This document shows, in pieces, positions 56,995-64,000 of a DNA stretch of 64,000 nt. The stretch's first letter is position 1; the number at the start of each line of letters is the position of its first letter. This DNA is from Demequina maris (GTDB lineage Bacteria > Actinomycetota > Actinomycetes > Actinomycetales > Demequinaceae): positions 1 to 64,000 of the forward strand of contig NZ_BBLX01000013.1 in the NCBI RefSeq assembly GCF_000971155.1, written 5' to 3'. The notes below the pieces were generated by a model, which saw only the letters and a list, made by a program, of their open reading frames with translations, did not search any database and was not told where the DNA came from. Position numbers and translations under genes: made by a program.

Positions 56995-57977
56995 GGCGCG
57001 ACCACCACCTTTCCTGAGGCATGGCGGGACAGCACCCGCGCCATGGCGTCCGCCGCCGCGTCGAGCGGCTGGACGGAGTCGAGATGAGGACGGAGCGTGC
57101 CCGCGACGAGCATGGTCGCGAGGTGCTCCAGGTCGGCCCTGTTGGCCGTCGAGTAGTAGGTGACCACCCGGTGGCGGGTCACGAGGTCGAGCCACCTGGC
57201 TCGCAGGACGCGGCGCAACGGTCCCCCGTCGGGTCCGGGCTCGCCCGAGTTGGGCAGCAGCACGCCGCCCTCCCGCACCAGCCCCAGAAGGTCGCGCAGG
57301 GCGTGGTTGCCGACGTTGTCGAACACCACGTCGAAGCGCTCGTCCAGCTCGAGGATCGAGCCGCGCGTGTAGTCCACGACCCGGGCCGCGCCGAGGTCGC
57401 GCACCCAGCCCACGTTGCGCGTGGAGCACACGGCCGTGACGGTCGCGCCCTGAGCGGCGGCGAGCTGGACCGCCATGTGGCCGATGCCTCCGGAGGCCCC
57501 GTTCACCAGGAGCGTCTGCCCGGCCGCGAGACGAGCCTTGCGCAGCCCGTGCAACGCCGCGAGCCCGGTCATGACCGCGGCCGCACCGGCCTCGGCGTGC
57601 ACCTCGGCCGGCAGCGGTGCGAGGCCCGCGGCGGGTGAGACCGCGAGCTCCGCGAGCGAGCCGCGCGACTCCCCGAACACCCGGTCGCCGGGCCGGAGAT
57701 CGGCGACCCGCTCCCCGACCGCGACCACCGTGCCGGCGAGGTCGTTGCCGCGGATGGGGCGGCGCGGGCGGCGCAGCCCCGAGGACAGCCGGAGGACGCG
57801 CGGGGTCCCCTGCATGAGGAAGGCGTCGGCCGGGTTGAGGGCCGCGGCCTCGACGCGGACCAGGGCGTCCTCGGCACCGGGGCGCGGGACCGGGACGTCG
57901 GCGAGCGCGAGCTGCTCGACGCCGCCGTAGGCGTGCTGGACCACCGCGCGCATCGTGGCCGGGAGCGCGGCGGTCAT
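56991..57977 (-). CDS. NADP-dependent MDR oxidoreductase, copy B
   Basis: A 328-aa paralogue of the downstream gene with the same zinc-less GroES-like domain (EAAALNPADAFLMQG) and Rossmann motif VNGASGGIGHMAVQ. Its start overlaps the stop of a 24-codon upstream ORF (ATGA), so its translation may depend on that ORF. I see no good Shine-Dalgarno immediately before the ATG. Substrate unknown; quinone-like electrophiles are the usual targets. Confidence 0.86.
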   Translation of the reverse strand: MTAALPATMRAVVQHAYGGVEQLALADVPVPRPGAEDALVRVEAAALNPADAFLMQGTPRVLRLSSGLRRPRRPIRGNDLAGTVVAVGERVADLRPGDRVFGESRGSLAELAVSPAAGLAPLPAEVHAEAGAAAVMTGLAALHGLRKARLAAGQTLLVNGASGGIGHMAVQLAAAQGATVTAVCSTRNVGWVRDLGAARVVDYTRGSILELDERFDVVFDNVGNHALRDLLGLVREGGVLLPNSGEPGPDGGPLRRVLRARWLDLVTRHRVVTYYSTANRADLEHLATMLVAGTLRPHLDSVQPLDAAADAMARVLSRHASGKVVVAP

Positions 57978-58048
57978 GGTCGCGCCGCCCGGTCGGGCGC
58001 CGTCCGCGGCGCGCGCGTGCGAGGGTCGGTGGTGCGGGTGAGGGACAT
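57974..58048 (-). CDS. 24-aa upstream ORF / leader peptide
   Basis: The ATG at 58046-58048 has GGGGAG 6 nt upstream and the frame ends in a TGA overlapping the next gene's ATG (ATGA). The product is Arg/Thr/Pro/Ala-rich (MSLTRTTDPRTR...). It is out of frame with the oxidoreductase. It could be a leader peptide or coupling ORF. Coding is suggested by the ribosome site and overlap only. Confidence 0.5.
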   Translation of the reverse strand: MSLTRTTDPRTRAPRTAPDRAARP

Positions 58049-58064
58049 CGTGACTCCCCAGGTG

Positions 58065-58078
58065 TGAGAGCGCTCTCT
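58065..58078. promoter_or_regulatory. LacI/CelR-like palindrome before the MDR pair
   Basis: TGAGAGCGCTCTCT contains the perfect 12-bp palindrome GAGAGCGCTCTC. It lies 16 bp upstream of the 24-codon ORF. It has the AGCGCT centre of actinobacterial CelR-type LacI operators and shares a half-site with the epimerase promoter at 49739. Confidence 0.6.
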
Positions 58079-58135
58079 CCGGCATCCGCGAGCCGATGTG
58101 CGAGGCTCGCGGGAAGGGTCCTCCAGGGACGGGGG

Positions 58136-58360
58136 CTACGCCGCCTCGTCGGGATACCGGAAGACCGCGTCGAGCGGGACCTCGAGGGCCCGCGCGATCT
58201 GGAAGGCCATCTCGAGCGACGGCGAGTAGCGCCCCTGCTCGATGGCGATGACCGTCTGGCGGGTGACGCCGATGCGCTCCGCCAGCTCGGCCTGGGTCAT
58301 CTCCCCGTGCGCGAACCGCAGCGCGCGGATCGCGTTGGTGACCTTGGTGGAACGGCCCAT
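58136..58360 (-). CDS. XRE-family helix-turn-helix regulator
   Basis: A 74-aa single-domain Cro/CI-type repressor: [36 protein letters not shown] in overview, with the recognition helix [11 protein letters not shown]. It is of the small YozG/PlcR-like kind often paired with a small membrane protein. The ATG overlaps the upstream stop by 1 nt (TGATG). It probably binds the GATGTCAA palindromes at 58817-58871 and represses its own operon. Confidence 0.9.
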   Translation of the reverse strand: MGRSTKVTNAIRALRFAHGEMTQAELAERIGVTRQTVIAIEQGRYSPSLEMAFQIARALEVPLDAVFRYPDEAA

Positions 58361-58806
58361 CACAGGCCCTTCCGGTAAGCGTAGGCACGACTGCCCGCCG
58401 CGATCAGGCCCGCGATCAGGCCGGCGAGGAACAGCGTGTTCGCCGCCCAGAAGCGGTCGACGTCGAGCATCAGCAGGACGGTCGCGACGAGGCCGCCGAA
58501 CGACGACATCCCGTAGGCCCGGGCGTTGCCGAGGCGCTCGATCTGCTTGTCGCGCTCGTCCCCGTCCTCGAACTCCGCCTTCTCCCCCGCGACCTCCGCC
58601 TGGATCGCGGTCGCGATCGCGGAGGCGATGGTGCCGAGGATGATGAACACGATCAGCGAGCCCCACGCCCAGAGCATGGGCGTGACCCACGAGATCTCCG
58701 CGACGGAGCGGTCCGCGGCCTGCGTGAGGATGACCGTGAAGTAGACGATCCCCACGAGCGGGAACACGACGAGCGTGGCCCACACGGTGCGTTCGGTCAT
58801 GGTCAT
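58360..58806 (-). CDS. small four-helix membrane protein paired with XRE regulator
   Basis: A 148-aa protein with four predicted membrane helices ([58 protein letters not shown]) and a charged cytoplasmic loop [16 protein letters not shown]. The loop resembles DUF2178-like proteins that pair with XRE regulators. The ATG at 58804-58806 has GGGGGA. It is first in a two-gene operon with a near-consensus promoter and two operators. Confidence 0.78.
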   Translation of the reverse strand: MTMTERTVWATLVVFPLVGIVYFTVILTQAADRSVAEISWVTPMLWAWGSLIVFIILGTIASAIATAIQAEVAGEKAEFEDGDERDKQIERLGNARAYGMSSFGGLVATVLLMLDVDRFWAANTLFLAGLIAGLIAAGSRAYAYRKGL

Positions 58807-58816
58807 GGCATCCCCC

Positions 58817-58838
58817 GATGTCAAAGGTTCTTGACATC
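58817..58838. promoter_or_regulatory. XRE operator 1
   Basis: GATGTCAA-AGGTTC-TTGACATC has perfect 8-bp arms. It lies just downstream of the inferred transcription start, between the -10 and the start codon. It shares the TTGACAT half-site with operator 2. Confidence 0.78.
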
Positions 58839-58841
58839 TCG

Positions 58842-58870
58842 AAGGTAAGCCGCGCTTGACATGATGTCAA
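58842..58870 (-). promoter_or_regulatory. promoter of the membrane protein/XRE operon
   Basis: On the minus strand TTGACA (plus 58865-58870) and TACCTT (plus 58842-58847) are exactly 17 bp apart, the best sigma-70-type match in the window. Operator 2 covers the -35 and operator 1 follows the -10, a repressor arrangement. Confidence 0.82.
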
Positions 58871-58871
58871 G
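58855..58871. promoter_or_regulatory. XRE operator 2
   Basis: CTTGACAT-G-ATGTCAAG is a perfect 17-bp palindrome over the -35 box. A third half-site, TTGACAT, lies at 58877-58883. Confidence 0.78.
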
Positions 58872-58934
58872 AGTGTTTGACATTGCGGGCAGCCCTACTT
58901 CTGGTGCCCCCAGGCCTGGGGGCGCCGCGCGGGC

Positions 58935-60290
58935 TCAGGCGTGGGCGCCCTCGAGCCACGCGCCGCGGCGGGTGAGGCGCACGTACGCGAGGCCGAGGAA
59001 GACGCCGCGGGCGACGTTGAACAGGAGGAACGCCCGCCAGAGATCGTGGTTGGGGGCGTCGCCGATCCACTCCAGCCCGATCAGCAACGCGGGCACGAAC
59101 ACCAGCAGCGCCGACTCCGCCATCGTAACCGCCATCGCGCGCGTCCGCCCCGAGCCGAGGAACACGCCGTCGAAGAGGTACGCGAGCGACGAGGCAAGCG
59201 GCAGCCAGACGACCCACCCGATGTACTCGTCCGCGGCCTCGGTGACCTCCGGCAGCGAGGTGAGCACGGCGATGAACGGCCCCGACGCGACGAGGTACAG
59301 CAGGCTGAAGACCGCGCCGATCGCGACGGCGGGCAGCGCCGATGCCGCGACGGCACGGTGGAAGGCGGGCACGTCGCGACGGCCGATCTCGCGCGAGACC
59401 ATCGCCTCGGCGGCGTGCGCGTAGCCGTCCTGCCCGTAGCTCGCGAGCAGCATCAGCTGCATGAGGATCGCGTTCGCGGCGAGGATCTCTGGACCGAGGC
59501 GCGCGCCGTACGCGGTGACGAACGTGAGCACCGCGTACAGGATCGCGGTGCGCACGAAGAGGTCCGTGTTCATCGCGGCGAGGCGCCGCCACCCGGAGCG
59601 CAGCCCGCGCCCCCGCCAGCGCCGCACCGCGGCACGGACCGGGGACGATGCGGCGCGCCACCACAGCGCGAGGGCGAGCGCGAGCCCGAGCCACTCGGCG
59701 ATCGCGGTCGCCGACGCGGCACCCGCCGCGCCCCAGCCGAGCCCACCCACGAAGGCCACGTCGAGCCCGAGGTTGACGACGTTGACGGTGGCCACGATCG
59801 CCAGGGGCCGGCGCGTGTCCCCCGCACCGACGAACCATCCCGACACGACCATCGTGAGCAACGCCGCCGGCACCGACGCCATGCGGATCCACGCGTACTG
59901 GATCGCGAGCTCGCGCACCTCGCCCGCCGGCGCGAGGATCGACATGATCGCGGGGATCGCGACCCACTGCAGGATCAGCGCGCCCCCGCCGATCGCGACG
60001 GCGAGCATCGCCGCGCGCTGCGCGTGGGAGACCGCCGCATCGTCCCTGCCCGCGCCGAGCGCCCGACCCACGAGCGACGTGGTCCCGGTCCGCAGGAAGC
60101 CCGTCAGCCACATGATCGCGCTGAGCACCGTGGCGCCGAGCGCGACGGCGCCGATGTTGGTCGCGTCGGAGTAGTGGCCGAGCATCGCGGTGTCGACCAG
60201 GCCCACCAGCGGGACGGTGACGTTGCCCACGATCGCGGGCCAGGCCAGGGAGAACGCGCGCCGATGCGGGAGCTGGGCGAGCGCGGTCAC
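58935..60290 (-). CDS. MATE-family multidrug/DinF-like exporter
   Basis: A 451-aa polytopic membrane protein of the MATE family (DinF branch), Na+- or H+-driven export. The first helix has SLAWPAIVGNVTVPLVGLVDTAMLGHY and the family blocks GTTSLVGRALGAGR and SGWFVGAGDTRRP, in overview. Twelve helices fit the length. GTG start 6 nt after TAGCGT, without a Shine-Dalgarno: probably leaderless. Substrate unknown. Confidence 0.9.
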   Translation of the reverse strand: MTALAQLPHRRAFSLAWPAIVGNVTVPLVGLVDTAMLGHYSDATNIGAVALGATVLSAIMWLTGFLRTGTTSLVGRALGAGRDDAAVSHAQRAAMLAVAIGGGALILQWVAIPAIMSILAPAGEVRELAIQYAWIRMASVPAALLTMVVSGWFVGAGDTRRPLAIVATVNVVNLGLDVAFVGGLGWGAAGAASATAIAEWLGLALALALWWRAASSPVRAAVRRWRGRGLRSGWRRLAAMNTDLFVRTAILYAVLTFVTAYGARLGPEILAANAILMQLMLLASYGQDGYAHAAEAMVSREIGRRDVPAFHRAVAASALPAVAIGAVFSLLYLVASGPFIAVLTSLPEVTEAADEYIGWVVWLPLASSLAYLFDGVFLGSGRTRAMAVTMAESALLVFVPALLIGLEWIGDAPNHDLWRAFLLFNVARGVFLGLAYVRLTRRGAWLEGAHA

Positions 60291-60387
60291 CGGGCAACGC
60301 TACACCGCGCCGCGGACGGCGCCGCCGGGTCGCCTCGAGCGCCTCGAGCCGTCCGGGAGCCCCTCCCCGCCGCCGTAGGCTTGGCGC

Positions 60388-60849
60388 ATGCCCCGCCCGC
60401 TCCCGCTGCTCGCGCTCGCCCTGCTCGCGGCGCCGCTGGCGGGCTGCGCGAGCCAGTACCCCGTCGACGCGGCGCCGTACGCGGCCGACCCGGACTGCGC
60501 GCGCGTGATGCTCGCGGTGCCGGACGTGCTGGGCGGGCTCGACTACCGCGAGACCACGTCGCAGGCGACGGCCGCGTGGGGCGACGAGTACCCGTTCGTG
60601 ATGCGCTGCGGCGTCGAGCCGCCGGGCCCCACCACGGACGAGTGCCTGGCGATCGAGTCCGGCGGCACCACCGTCGACTGGCTCATCCTCGACGAGGACG
60701 ACGCGTGGCGGACGGTGTCGTTCGGCCGCTCCCCCGCCGTCGAGCTGATCGTGCCGAAGGTGCGCGCGCAGGACGCGGTGGGCGACATCCTCGCGGAGGT
60801 GTCGCGCGCGGTCGCGAAGGCGCCGTCCAACGGCCTCGAGTGCCGCTGA
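60388..60849 (+). CDS. DUF3515 lipoprotein
   Basis: A 153-aa actinobacterial DUF3515 protein. A lipoprotein signal with lipobox LAGC (Cys20) is followed by CARVMLAVPDVLGG, TAAWGDEYPFVMRCGV and the C-terminal FGRSPAVELIVP. It lies 194 bp from ddl; DUF3515, thiL and ddl are usually close together in actinobacteria. ATG 6 nt after TAGGCT with no Shine-Dalgarno: leaderless. Function unknown. Confidence 0.87.
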   Translation: MPRPLPLLALALLAAPLAGCASQYPVDAAPYAADPDCARVMLAVPDVLGGLDYRETTSQATAAWGDEYPFVMRCGVEPPGPTTDECLAIESGGTTVDWLILDEDDAWRTVSFGRSPAVELIVPKVRAQDAVGDILAEVSRAVAKAPSNGLECR

Positions 60850-60866
60850 CGCCTCGCCGCCGTCCG

Positions 60867-61025
60867 CCGCCGCGCACTGAGCACCTACACGCCGCCGGCC
60901 GCCGCGCACCGAGCACCTACACGCGTGACGGATGGGGATGCCGAGGCCCCTGGGACACGGTTCAGAGGCGCGCGGGCCAGCGCGTAGGTGCGGACTGCAC
61001 GCCCCGATGCGCCGTGTAGGTGCTG
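60867..61025. repeat. cluster of AGCACCTACACG repeats
   Basis: A 26-bp unit containing GCGCAC[TC]GAGCACCTACAC occurs twice in direct orientation (60867-60892 and 60899-60924, one mismatch). Two inverted copies of the core follow: GCGTAGGTGC near 60981 and CGTGTAGGTGCT at 61013-61024. It fills the gap between the convergent DUF3515 and ddl genes and could fold into a large stem. Function unknown. Confidence 0.8.
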
Positions 61026-61043
61026 GCTGCCCGGGTCAGGCCG

Positions 61044-62132
61044 TCAGCGCAGGCCCACCGGACGCTCGAGCGCGACCGTGAGCAGCGTCTCGACCAGCTC
61101 GCCGTACGAGATCCCGGCGGCCGCGGCCATGCGCGGGTACATCGAGGTGGGCGTGAAGCCCGGCATCGTGTTGATCTCGTTGACCACCACGTCGCCGGAG
61201 TCCGTGACGAACACGTCGACCCGCGCGAGCGACTCGGCGCCCACCGCGAGGAACGCGCGCTTGGCGTAGTCCGCGACGGTCGCGGCTACGGCACCCTCGA
61301 GCGAGGTGGGGCACAGCAGGGTCACCGACGCCTCGTCGAGGTACTTGGCGTCGAAGTCGTAGAAGTCGTGGTCGCCGCCCGTGATGATCTCGCCGGCGGG
61401 CGACGTCAGCAGCCCGCCCGCGGTGGCGAGCACCGCGGTCTCGATCTCGCGGCCGACGACGGCGGCCTCGATCAACACCTTCGGGTCATGCTTCTGCGCG
61501 TCGGCGACGGCCGCGTCCAGCGCGGCCCAGTCGCTCACCTTCGAGATGCCCATGGACGAGCCCGCGCGCGCGGGCTTGACGAAGACGGGCAGGCCCAGCG
61601 CCTCGACCTCGAGCCGCTGCTCCTCGAGCCCACGGTGCGCGGTGATGGTGACGTCGCGCGCGACCGGCAGGCCGGCGTTGCGGAACGCGGTCTTCATGAA
61701 CTGCTTGTCCATGCCCGCGGCGGACGCGAGCACGCCCGACCCGACGTAGCGCACGTCGACCAGCTCGAGCGCGCCCTGGATCGTGCCGTCCTCGCCGAAC
61801 GGGCCGTGGAGCAGGGGGAACACCACGTCGATCTCGCCGAGCTCGCGCAGCCCGTCGGGCCCCGCGACGCGCCACGCGCGCGAGCCGGCCTCGAACGGCG
61901 GCAGCACGACCTCGTCGGAGGCCGGCACCGTCGGCATCTCGCCGTCGACGATCGCCCAGTCCGCGGGCTCCGACGACGCGAGCGTCCAGCGGCCCTCCCG
62001 GGTGATGCCGATCGCGACGACGTCCCAGCGCTCCCGGTCGATCGCGCCGAGCACGCCGCCCGCGGTCACGCACGAGACGCCATGCTCGGTGGAACGGCCG
62101 CCGAACACGACGGCGACGGTGGGTCTGCCCAT
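61044..62132 (-). CDS. ddl: D-alanine--D-alanine ligase
   Basis: A 362-aa ATP-grasp ligase of peptidoglycan precursor synthesis. FGGRSTEHGVSC, LHGPFGEDGT, YVGSGVLASAAGMDK (Tyr of D-Ala:D-Ala rather than D-lactate ligases), KPARAGSSMG and EINTMPGFT are visible. The ATG overlaps the gpsA stop by 1 nt. Part of murA-plsC-gpsA-ddl. Confidence 0.95.
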   Translation of the reverse strand: MGRPTVAVVFGGRSTEHGVSCVTAGGVLGAIDRERWDVVAIGITREGRWTLASSEPADWAIVDGEMPTVPASDEVVLPPFEAGSRAWRVAGPDGLRELGEIDVVFPLLHGPFGEDGTIQGALELVDVRYVGSGVLASAAGMDKQFMKTAFRNAGLPVARDVTITAHRGLEEQRLEVEALGLPVFVKPARAGSSMGISKVSDWAALDAAVADAQKHDPKVLIEAAVVGREIETAVLATAGGLLTSPAGEIITGGDHDFYDFDAKYLDEASVTLLCPTSLEGAVAATVADYAKRAFLAVGAESLARVDVFVTDSGDVVVNEINTMPGFTPTSMYPRMAAAAGISYGELVETLLTVALERPVGLR

Positions 62133-63133
62133 CAATCGACCTCCGACTTGCGCGGGCGGGACAGCAGCGCGCCGATGACGGACTCGACCGGGGCCTCGCC
62201 CGCGAGCATCGTCACGACGCCGTCGCAGATGGGCACGTCGACGCCCGCGCCGCGCGCGAGCTCCTGCACCGCGGTCGCGGTCTTGACACCCTCGGCGGTG
62301 CCGCGCGTCAGCGCGATCGCCTCGTCGAGCGACCGGCCCTGGCCGAGGTGCGAGCCCAGCGTGTGGTTGCGCGACAACGGCGACGCGCACGTCGCGATGA
62401 GGTCGCCCATGCCGGCGAGCCCGGAGAACGTCTCGGGCCGCGACCCGAGCGCGAGGCCCAGGCGCGTGATCTCCGCGAGGCCGCGCGTGATGACGGTCGC
62501 GGTGGTGTTGTTGCCGAAGCCGAGCCCGTCCGTGATGCCCACGCCCACCGCGACGACGTTCTTGTACGCGCCGCACAGCTCGACGCCCACGAGGTCGTCG
62601 TTCGTGTAGGGCCGGAAGTAGGACGATGCGGTCGCGGCGGCGACCAGCTCGGCCGCCTCATCGTCGGTGGAGGCGACGACGGTCGCGGTCGGCTGCCGCT
62701 GCGCGATCTCCTTGGCGAGGTTCGGGCCGGACACCGCGGCGACGCGCTCGGCGGGCAGGTCCCAGACCTCCGCGAGCACCTCCGACATGCGGGCGTGCGT
62801 GCCCAGCTCGATGCCCTTCATGAGCGACACCGCGACGGCGCCGGAGGGCACGAGGCCCGCGAACGGCGCGATGATCTCCCGCGCACGCTGCGCCGGGACG
62901 GCCACGGCGACGACGTCGGCGCCCGCGAGCGCCTCCTCGATGTCGGTGGTCGCACGGATGCCGGCGGGCAGCTCGACGCCCGGGATCGCCCCGTCGTGGC
63001 GGCGGTCCTCGCGGATCGACCGGATCACCGCATCGTCCCTGCCCCAGAGGGTGACGTCCGTGCCCGCGTCCGCCATGACGGCGGCGTAGGTGGTGCCCCA
63101 CGCCCCCGCGCCGAGGACCGCGGCTCGCGTCAT
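62132..63133 (-). CDS. gpsA: glycerol-3-phosphate dehydrogenase [NAD(P)+]
   Basis: A 333-aa enzyme making glycerol 3-phosphate for phospholipids. The Rossmann motif VLGAGAWGTTYA, the block VSGPNLAKEIA, the catalytic Lys in CGAYKNVVAVGVG and GLAGMGDLIATC fit the family. The ATG overlaps the plsC stop by 4 nt. It supplies the acyl acceptor used with the adjacent acyltransferase. Confidence 0.95.
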   Translation of the reverse strand: MTRAAVLGAGAWGTTYAAVMADAGTDVTLWGRDDAVIRSIREDRRHDGAIPGVELPAGIRATTDIEEALAGADVVAVAVPAQRAREIIAPFAGLVPSGAVAVSLMKGIELGTHARMSEVLAEVWDLPAERVAAVSGPNLAKEIAQRQPTATVVASTDDEAAELVAAATASSYFRPYTNDDLVGVELCGAYKNVVAVGVGITDGLGFGNNTTATVITRGLAEITRLGLALGSRPETFSGLAGMGDLIATCASPLSRNHTLGSHLGQGRSLDEAIALTRGTAEGVKTATAVQELARGAGVDVPICDGVVTMLAGEAPVESVIGALLSRPRKSEVD

Positions 63134-63855
63134 CGGACGGGCCTCCCGCCGTCGCCCTGCTTGCGCACGTCGTACGGCTTCTCGGGCGGCGTCTCCCCAC
63201 GGATGTCGGCGACCATGGTCGTCAGCGTAGCCATGATGCGGTCCGTGGCGGCGCGCAGGGTGGCGGTGTCGAGGTCGCCGCCGCGAAGGTCGTCCAGGTC
63301 GATCGCCGGTCCGGCGACCACGGTGATCGTCTTGCGCGGGATCGGGTGGACCATCTTGCCGTAGCGCGGCAGGAGACGATGCGCGCCCCACTGGGCCACG
63401 GGGATCACGGGCACGCCGGTGGACAGGGCCATGCGGGCCACGCCCGTGCGGCCGACCATGGGCCACAGGTCGGGGTCACGCGTCAGGGTGCCCTCGGGGA
63501 ACATCGCGATCATGTCGCCGCGCTCGAGCACGTCGACGGCCGCGTCGACGGCCTCGGCCGCGCGGGACGTGCCGCGGTGGACCGGGATCTGGTCGAAGCC
63601 GCGCAGCAGCCAGCCGATGAAGGGCGCCCGGAACAGGCTCTCCTTCGCGAGGATGCGAGGCGGGTGGCCGTTGTTGTACAGGAAGTGCGCGAGCGTGATC
63701 GGGTCCGCGTACGACACATGGTTGGACACCGCGATGAAGCCCTGGTCGGCCGGCAGGTGCTCGGCGCCGTGCCAGTCCTTCTTGGTGACGGACGTCATGA
63801 GCGCCTGCAGCGGACGCGCGGCGTTGCGGTAGAAGCGGGAGGCGGGGGTGGGCAC
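63130..63855 (-). CDS. plsC: 1-acyl-sn-glycerol-3-phosphate acyltransferase (PlsC)
   Basis: A 241-aa membrane-associated acyltransferase of the LPLAT family. The catalytic NHVSYAD (NHx4D with one Ala-type variation: H and D kept) and the FPEGT substrate motif are seen. Starts at GTG, 3 nt after the murA stop. Acts with gpsA in phosphatidic acid synthesis. Confidence 0.92.
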   Translation of the reverse strand: MPTPASRFYRNAARPLQALMTSVTKKDWHGAEHLPADQGFIAVSNHVSYADPITLAHFLYNNGHPPRILAKESLFRAPFIGWLLRGFDQIPVHRGTSRAAEAVDAAVDVLERGDMIAMFPEGTLTRDPDLWPMVGRTGVARMALSTGVPVIPVAQWGAHRLLPRYGKMVHPIPRKTITVVAGPAIDLDDLRGGDLDTATLRAATDRIMATLTTMVADIRGETPPEKPYDVRKQGDGGRPVR

Positions 63856-63858
63856 GTT

Positions 63859-64000
63859 CTACTCGACCTCGGCCCCGAGCGCCTTGAGCTTCGCGCGGAA
63901 GTTCTCGTAGCCGCGGTCGATGATCCCGATGCCGTGCACCGTGGAGGTGCCGTCGGCGGTCAGGGCCGCGATGAGGTGCGAGAAGCCGCCGCGCAGGTCC
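63859..64000 (-). CDS. murA: UDP-N-acetylglucosamine 1-carboxyvinyltransferase, 3' end
   Basis: Only the last 46 codons are in the window. The reading DLRGGFSHLIAALTADGT followed by GIGIIDRGYENFRAKLKALGA is the conserved MurA C-terminus. MurA transfers enolpyruvate from PEP to UDP-GlcNAc, the first committed step of peptidoglycan synthesis. The gene runs off the right edge on the minus strand and leads the plsC-gpsA-ddl operon. Confidence 0.88.
   Translation of the reverse strand, partial: DLRGGFSHLIAALTADGTSTVHGIGIIDRGYENFRAKLKALGAEVE

Overview
The window is high-GC, gene-dense actinobacterial DNA, most like a Micrococcales (Cellulomonadaceae/Demequinaceae-type) chromosome. Evidence: very GC-rich codons, L21-L27-Obg and proB/proA/nadD/rsfS synteny, an actinobacterial gabD2, DUF3515 and DUF177 proteins, a DosS-like heme kinase, many GTG starts, and many probable leaderless genes (TANNNT boxes 6-8 nt before the start codon). 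I see no phage, transposase, plasmid or CRISPR sequence. It reads as ordinary chromosome carrying one carbohydrate-utilisation island.

Layout. 0-5 kb: two tandem Nudix hydrolases, an SGNH esterase, a KstD-type flavoprotein behind a pair of 20-bp palindromic operators, and a zinc alcohol dehydrogenase. 5-15.4 kb: an arabinan island. Two GH43 arabinanases (one secreted multidomain, one lipoprotein) share a LacI-type operator on their -10 boxes. Facing them is an operon lacI - binding protein - two permeases - GH127 beta-L-arabinofuranosidase, headed by two perfect CGAACCGGTTCG palindromes. 15.5-20.8 kb: HAD phosphatase, a DUF1648 membrane protein with a GntR regulator, an SDR, gabD2, a DUF1801 protein and tRNA-Ala(GGC). 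21-32.7 kb: two histidine phosphatases, rsfS, an acidic repeat-rich membrane protein, nadD, a 48-aa membrane peptide, proA, a P-type ATPase, proB, obgE, rpmA and rplU. 33-36 kb: a DUF2505-like protein and an RNase E/G with a TTG start. 36.4-44.6 kb: cydABDC running into a DosS-type heme-GAF histidine kinase, with a DevR-type regulator convergent and a DevR-box-like site before cydA. 44.6-54.5 kb: mutM, rnc, rpmF, DUF177, coaD, rsmD, an AGE-family epimerase, a molybdenum-carrier-like protein, recG, a DAK2 kinase and rpmB. 54.6-64 kb: thiL, a TfoX-like protein, two MDR oxidoreductases with a 24-codon upstream ORF, an XRE/membrane-protein pair with clear operators, a MATE exporter, a DUF3515 lipoprotein, ddl, gpsA, plsC and the 3' end of murA.

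The most unusual signal is not a gene. The 10-mer GGACGATGCG occurs at least 35 times on the two strands by my count, roughly a hundred times more than base composition predicts. Within genes it is almost always read as Asp-Asp-Ala or Ala-Ser-Ser, and it also sits in eight intergenic gaps. This looks like a genome-wide selected DNA word. The second main result is the proposed oxygen/redox circuit: DosS-like kinase, DevR-like regulator and cytochrome bd operon, with a candidate box centred about 44 bp before the inferred cydA start site.
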